A stretch of DNA of 27,041 nt from positions 1-27,041 of the forward strand of contig CAJKRH010000025.1 of assembly GCA_905202255.1 (NCBI GenBank). The letters run 5' to 3'. The DNA comes from an uncultured Ruminococcus sp. GTDB taxonomy: Bacteria; Bacillota; Clostridia; Oscillospirales; CAG-272. Below, in pieces: positions 25,004-27,041 of the stretch. The notes under the pieces were generated by a model. That model saw nothing but the letters and a program-made list of their open reading frames with translations. It did not search any database and had not been told where the DNA came from. The translations under genes were made by a program, and so were the position numbers. Position 1 is the first letter of the stretch. The number at the start of each line of letters is the position of its first letter.

Positions 25004-25480
25004 ATGGAAATAGCTATCATAGCACATGACGCAAAGAAAGAGCTTATGGTTCAGTTCTGCATAGCTTACTGCGGCGTTCTGGCAAAGCATCATATATGCG
25101 CTACAAAAGCAACGGGCAAAATGGTTTCCGATGCTACGGGACTCGAGGTTGAACAGCTTCTGCCCGGCAGGCAGGGCGGCATAGACCAGATAATGTCCAG
25201 AATAGCATATAATGAGATAGATATCCTCCTGTACTTCCGTGATAACAATACAACGGCAGATTTCAATGAGCTTCTCACGGACAGCGACCTTGTCCGCGAA
25301 TGCGATATACACAATACTCCCGTAGCCACAAACATCGCCACGGCAGAAACGATAATCTGCGCACTCGAGCGCGGCGACCTTGATTGGCGTCAGTTCGTAA
25401 ATCCGAAATCGGAATACAACCGTCGCCGCCGCGAAGCGGCAATGCCGCCGAAATGGAAAAAGCAGACGGAGCGCAAATAA
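25004..25480 (+). CDS. mgsA: Methylglyoxal synthase
   Basis: Converts dihydroxyacetone phosphate to methylglyoxal and phosphate, a bypass that relieves sugar-phosphate stress (158 aa). Family residues visible: H8-D9 (I-A-H-D), the substrate-contact segment T-K-A-T-G-K at 34-39, catalytic D61 (Q-G-G-I-D-Q), D80 (Y-F-R-D) and H103 (D-I-H-N-T-P-V-A-T-N). A basic C-terminal tail of about 25 residues extends past the usual core. The gene follows the MinD-like gene after 46 bases and precedes a strong terminator. A sugar-uptake locus in the same window fits the need for such a bypass, but no regulatory link is visible. Confidence 0.95.
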   Translation: MEIAIIAHDAKKELMVQFCIAYCGVLAKHHICATKATGKMVSDATGLEVEQLLPGRQGGIDQIMSRIAYNEIDILLYFRDNNTTADFNELLTDSDLVRECDIHNTPVATNIATAETIICALERGDLDWRQFVNPKSEYNRRRREAAMPPKWKKQTERK

Positions 25481-25500
25481 AGCGAAAATAAATCGAACAG

Positions 25501-25534
25501 AAAAAGCGTCGATGCATCGCATCGGCGCTTTTTG
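25501..25534. terminator. Bidirectional terminator between mgsA and the small membrane-protein gene
   Basis: AAAAAGCG-T-CGATGC pairs with GCATCG-G-CGCTTTTT around a 3-base loop: a 15-bp stem with one G-T pair at 25501-25533. Both strands end in T runs. It separates two convergent genes whose stops lie at 25480 and 25539. Confidence 0.88.
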
Positions 25535-25538
25535 GATT

Positions 25539-26033
25539 TTATTTCTTCTTATTTTTGTTTTTATTAATTTTAGCTTTTATAATTTGTTTTATTTTCGGCA
25601 GAGTTAAGAAAAATGTTCCTACAGCAACAAAAGCAAAAAATAATCCCCATATTCTTATATCTGCCCTAATCGAATTAAGCGTCAGTGCCGCACAAACATA
25701 ACATACTATTCCCGCGACTGTCGTCTTTTTCATTGACGGCTTGTCATCTGCTTTCATCTTACGGTCAAGTTCTATAAGTGCATCCTCTGCACTTCGGACA
25801 TATTTGCTGTATTGAAAACTTTTTCTGCATTCCATCTGTGCATATTCTATTGCGCCTTCTCTTGCCACTATGCTAAGCTTTGCACTGTCGATGTTGGGGT
25901 GGCTCTTTTTTGTAGTTTCCTCCATCATTTTATAAAGCTTATTGTAAAGCCCCTTGAATCTGAAATCGTTCAACAGCAGTCGTTTTATCTCCTCCGGATC
26001 GTACTTGTAAACATTTAATGTAATGTCGCTCAT
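25539..26033 (-). CDS. Small membrane protein of unknown function with two C-terminal helices
   Basis: I do not recognise this 164-aa protein. Residues 1-100 are mostly helical and charged (for example D-P-E-E-I-K-R-L-L-L near 12-21) and should be cytoplasmic. Two hydrophobic helices follow at about 104-122 and 128-148. The last 15 residues are almost all Lys and Asn (K-N-K-N-K-K-K end). The codons are more A/T-rich than in the neighbouring housekeeping genes, which suggests foreign origin. GAGGAGG precedes the ATG. It is divergent from an XRE regulator and shares a palindromic operator region with it. It might be a phage-related or toxin/immunity-type membrane protein; this is a guess. Confidence 0.75.
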   Translation of the reverse strand: MSDITLNVYKYDPEEIKRLLLNDFRFKGLYNKLYKMMEETTKKSHPNIDSAKLSIVAREGAIEYAQMECRKSFQYSKYVRSAEDALIELDRKMKADDKPSMKKTTVAGIVCYVCAALTLNSIRADIRIWGLFFAFVAVGTFFLTLPKIKQIIKAKINKNKNKKK

Positions 26034-26067
26034 GGTTTCCTCCTCAAATTCTTTTATTTATATGTCA

Positions 26068-26096
26068 ATCATAGCATAAACGCGCAGATTTGTCAA
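26068..26096 (-). promoter_or_regulatory. Promoter of the small membrane-protein gene
   Basis: On the minus strand a consensus TTGACA (26096-26091), 17 bases and TATGAT (26073-26068). The -35 box abuts the palindrome at 26096-26127, so a bound repressor would block or alter polymerase access. Confidence 0.82.
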
Positions 26097-26127
26097 TACT
26101 AATAACTAAAATTTAAGTTATTAGTAT
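26096..26127. promoter_or_regulatory. 32-bp near-perfect palindrome, likely XRE operator
   Basis: ATACTAATAACT (26096-26107) and AGTTATTAGTAT (26116-26127) are perfect inverted copies around AAAATTTA. The centre is also nearly symmetric, so only one base pair breaks the symmetry. It lies in the 154-base gap between two divergent genes, one of which encodes a DNA-binding XRE protein, so autoregulation is the simplest reading. Confidence 0.7.
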
Positions 26128-26187
26128 CTTCTATTTGATATATTTATGCTGTATTATAGTTTTACACATATAAATCCGGAGGACAAA

Positions 26188-26511
26188 ATGCCCGTAGATT
26201 ATAAAATGATTGGCAGAAGAATCAAATCCGCAAGAAAAACTGTCGGAATAACGCAAGAAGCGCTATCGGAGAAACTCGGAGTTTCAGTCGGATATATTAG
26301 TCAGGTCGAGTGCGGCAAAACAAAAATAAGTCTTGACTTGCTTTCGGATATCTCTGCCCTACTTGATTGCGATATTGCCGAACTTGTTTGCGGATGTGCA
26401 GCTTCCTCCGAAAATTATTTGTCGGATGAATTGCAAAAGACCGTGCGCGGCTTGCCACCGGAAAAACGAAAGCTCGCCGTAGAAATAATCAGACTTCTAT
26501 CAGAAAATTAA
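26188..26511 (+). CDS. XRE-family helix-turn-helix transcriptional regulator
   Basis: Small Cro/CI-type DNA-binding protein (107 aa). The HTH domain covers about 6-66: I-G-R-R-I-K-S-A-R, T-Q-E-A-L-S-E-K-L-G-V-S (helices 2-3), Y-I-S-Q-V-E-C-G-K (recognition helix) and L-L-S-D-I-S-A-L-L. The C-terminal 40 residues are helical with three cysteines near 61-70 and probably mediate dimerisation. The start at 26188 has GGAGG five bases upstream; a longer frame to 26146 lacks a ribosome site. It likely controls itself and the divergent membrane-protein gene through the palindrome between them. A strong hairpin follows the stop. Confidence 0.92.
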   Translation: MPVDYKMIGRRIKSARKTVGITQEALSEKLGVSVGYISQVECGKTKISLDLLSDISALLDCDIAELVCGCAASSENYLSDELQKTVRGLPPEKRKLAVEIIRLLSEN

Positions 26512-26517
26512 AAGAAT

Positions 26518-26563
26518 ATTGCATCATAAAAGCCACCTGCTCAGGTGGCTTTTATGATGCAAT
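26518..26563. terminator. 46-bp perfect inverted repeat, terminator of the XRE gene
   Basis: ATTGCATCATAAAAGCCACCTG and its exact reverse complement are separated by two bases. The inner part (GCCACCT/AGGTGGC followed by TTTT) is a normal terminator starting 7 bases after the stop. The extra symmetric arms (ATTGCATCAT) make it far longer than needed. Confidence 0.75.
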
Positions 26564-26591
26564 ACAAACACAGCAAACATCCCAAATAAAG

Positions 26592-26643
26592 ATATGCACT
26601 TCATCCCGTCAGCGCACAAACTTTCCCATTTCCGCACCAAAAT
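26592..26643 (+). repeat. Diverged direct repeat, copy 1
   Basis: Shares ATATGC, then CCGTCAGCGCACA, then CCATTTCCGCACC and AAAT in the same order with copy 2, which begins 186 bases later. The matching blocks are separated by diverged bases and one length difference. Confidence 0.7.
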
Positions 26644-26777
26644 CCGAATACCCTGTCTCGGCGACGCCGACCGCGTTCGCTTCGCGAATCGGTCAATTCC
26701 ACTACCACAGCGGGTCGTCGACGGCGCCGACCTCTACCAGATAAAATCCAAGTATACTAACAGACAAAATGAAAAAT

Positions 26778-26828
26778 ATATGCTCAATTCCGTCAGCGCA
26801 CAGACCAGATCCATTTCCGCACCCAAAT
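26778..26828 (+). repeat. Diverged direct repeat, copy 2
   Basis: Second copy of the unit at 26592-26643, with the same order of conserved blocks. The 134 bases between the copies include a GACCG/CGGTC hairpin at 26669-26694. Confidence 0.7.
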
Positions 26829-27041
26829 ATCAACCGCGAGGTTCCCATAGCCCAACATGGCACAGCAGTAAATCCGAGTCGGCGCGGGGGGGCGTTTCGA
26901 ACCTGTAGCCATGACTATGCTACGGTCGGACGGTCGAGGCACTTTGTTCGCACTGGTCGCCGCGAGGCGACGGGGTGAGTTTGCAAAGAGAGGGGAACGC
27001 TCTCTTTGATGACTTTTGCCGCGCTTTTGGTCACTCAAAAG

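Larger units (their letters stand above)
26564..27041. other. Gene-free region with diverged repeat and hairpins
   Basis: No frame here has a convincing start, ribosome site or recognisable product. The composition changes sharply, from AT-rich around 26580 to GC-rich patches (seven G at 26886-26892). It contains a diverged direct repeat (26592-26643 and 26778-26828), a hairpin at 26669-26694, and four hairpins at 26905-26923, 26956-26971, 26984-27008 and 27024-27041. It may be the start of a repeated extragenic element, a structured RNA or an element end outside the window. Confidence 0.45.

Noticed and set aside
26870..26915. tRNA-like T-arm (GGTTCGAAAC on the minus strand)
   Set aside because: The flanking bases do not form a 5-bp T stem, and no acceptor or anticodon arms were found.
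26793..27038. 81-codon minus-strand frame at the right end
   Set aside because: No ribosome site, overlaps repeats and hairpins, and its product looks like translated non-coding DNA.

Overview
The window looks like a chromosomal segment from an anaerobic Clostridia-type Bacillota, possibly a gut Oscillospirales or Christensenellales relative. The evidence is strong AGGAGG-type ribosome sites, sigma-A promoters with 17-bp spacers, a NifS/NifU/MnmA set, ZapA next to a U32 peptidase, a ThiI too short for a rhodanese domain, and a typical clostridial carbohydrate ABC locus. The exact lineage cannot be fixed by reading alone. No rRNA, tRNA, CRISPR array or transposase was seen.

Region 1 (about 61-12900, minus strand) is one seven-gene operon. 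It runs from a strong promoter at 12872-12900 to a rho-independent terminator at 61-93. In order of transcription it encodes a 1002-aa secreted solute-binding protein with two N-terminal carbohydrate-binding-like modules, a MalF-like/MalG-like permease pair, an NHL-repeat protein fused to a YIP1-like membrane domain, a 1129-aa secreted DUF5696-like protein, and a second permease pair. There is no ATPase and no obvious regulator in the window. It looks like an uptake system for a large or complex glycan with two membrane channels. This is the most interesting system here, although related gene sets occur in other Firmicutes.

Region 2 (12901-13338) is a T-rich intergenic stretch without a gene. 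It holds several perfect inverted repeats.

Region 3 (13339-16664, minus strand) is a sulfur-trafficking operon, rnhA-nifS-nifU-mnmA, with its own promoter and terminator. NifS releases cysteine sulfur, NifU builds Fe-S clusters and MnmA thiolates tRNA wobble uridine.

Region 4 (16713-22664, minus strand) is a housekeeping series, zapA-U32 peptidase-maf-nth-rarA-Gfo/Idh oxidoreductase. The genes overlap or lie within about 20 bases of each other.

Region 5 (22706-25534, plus strand) carries thiI, then a MinD-like ATPase with its own promoter followed by methylglyoxal synthase. It ends in a bidirectional terminator.

Region 6 (25539-27041) is an AT-rich accessory pair: a small two-helix membrane protein of unknown function, divergent from an XRE regulator across a near-perfect 32-bp palindrome. 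After it come a 46-bp perfect hairpin and about 480 bases of non-coding sequence with a diverged direct repeat and a cluster of hairpins that runs off the window.
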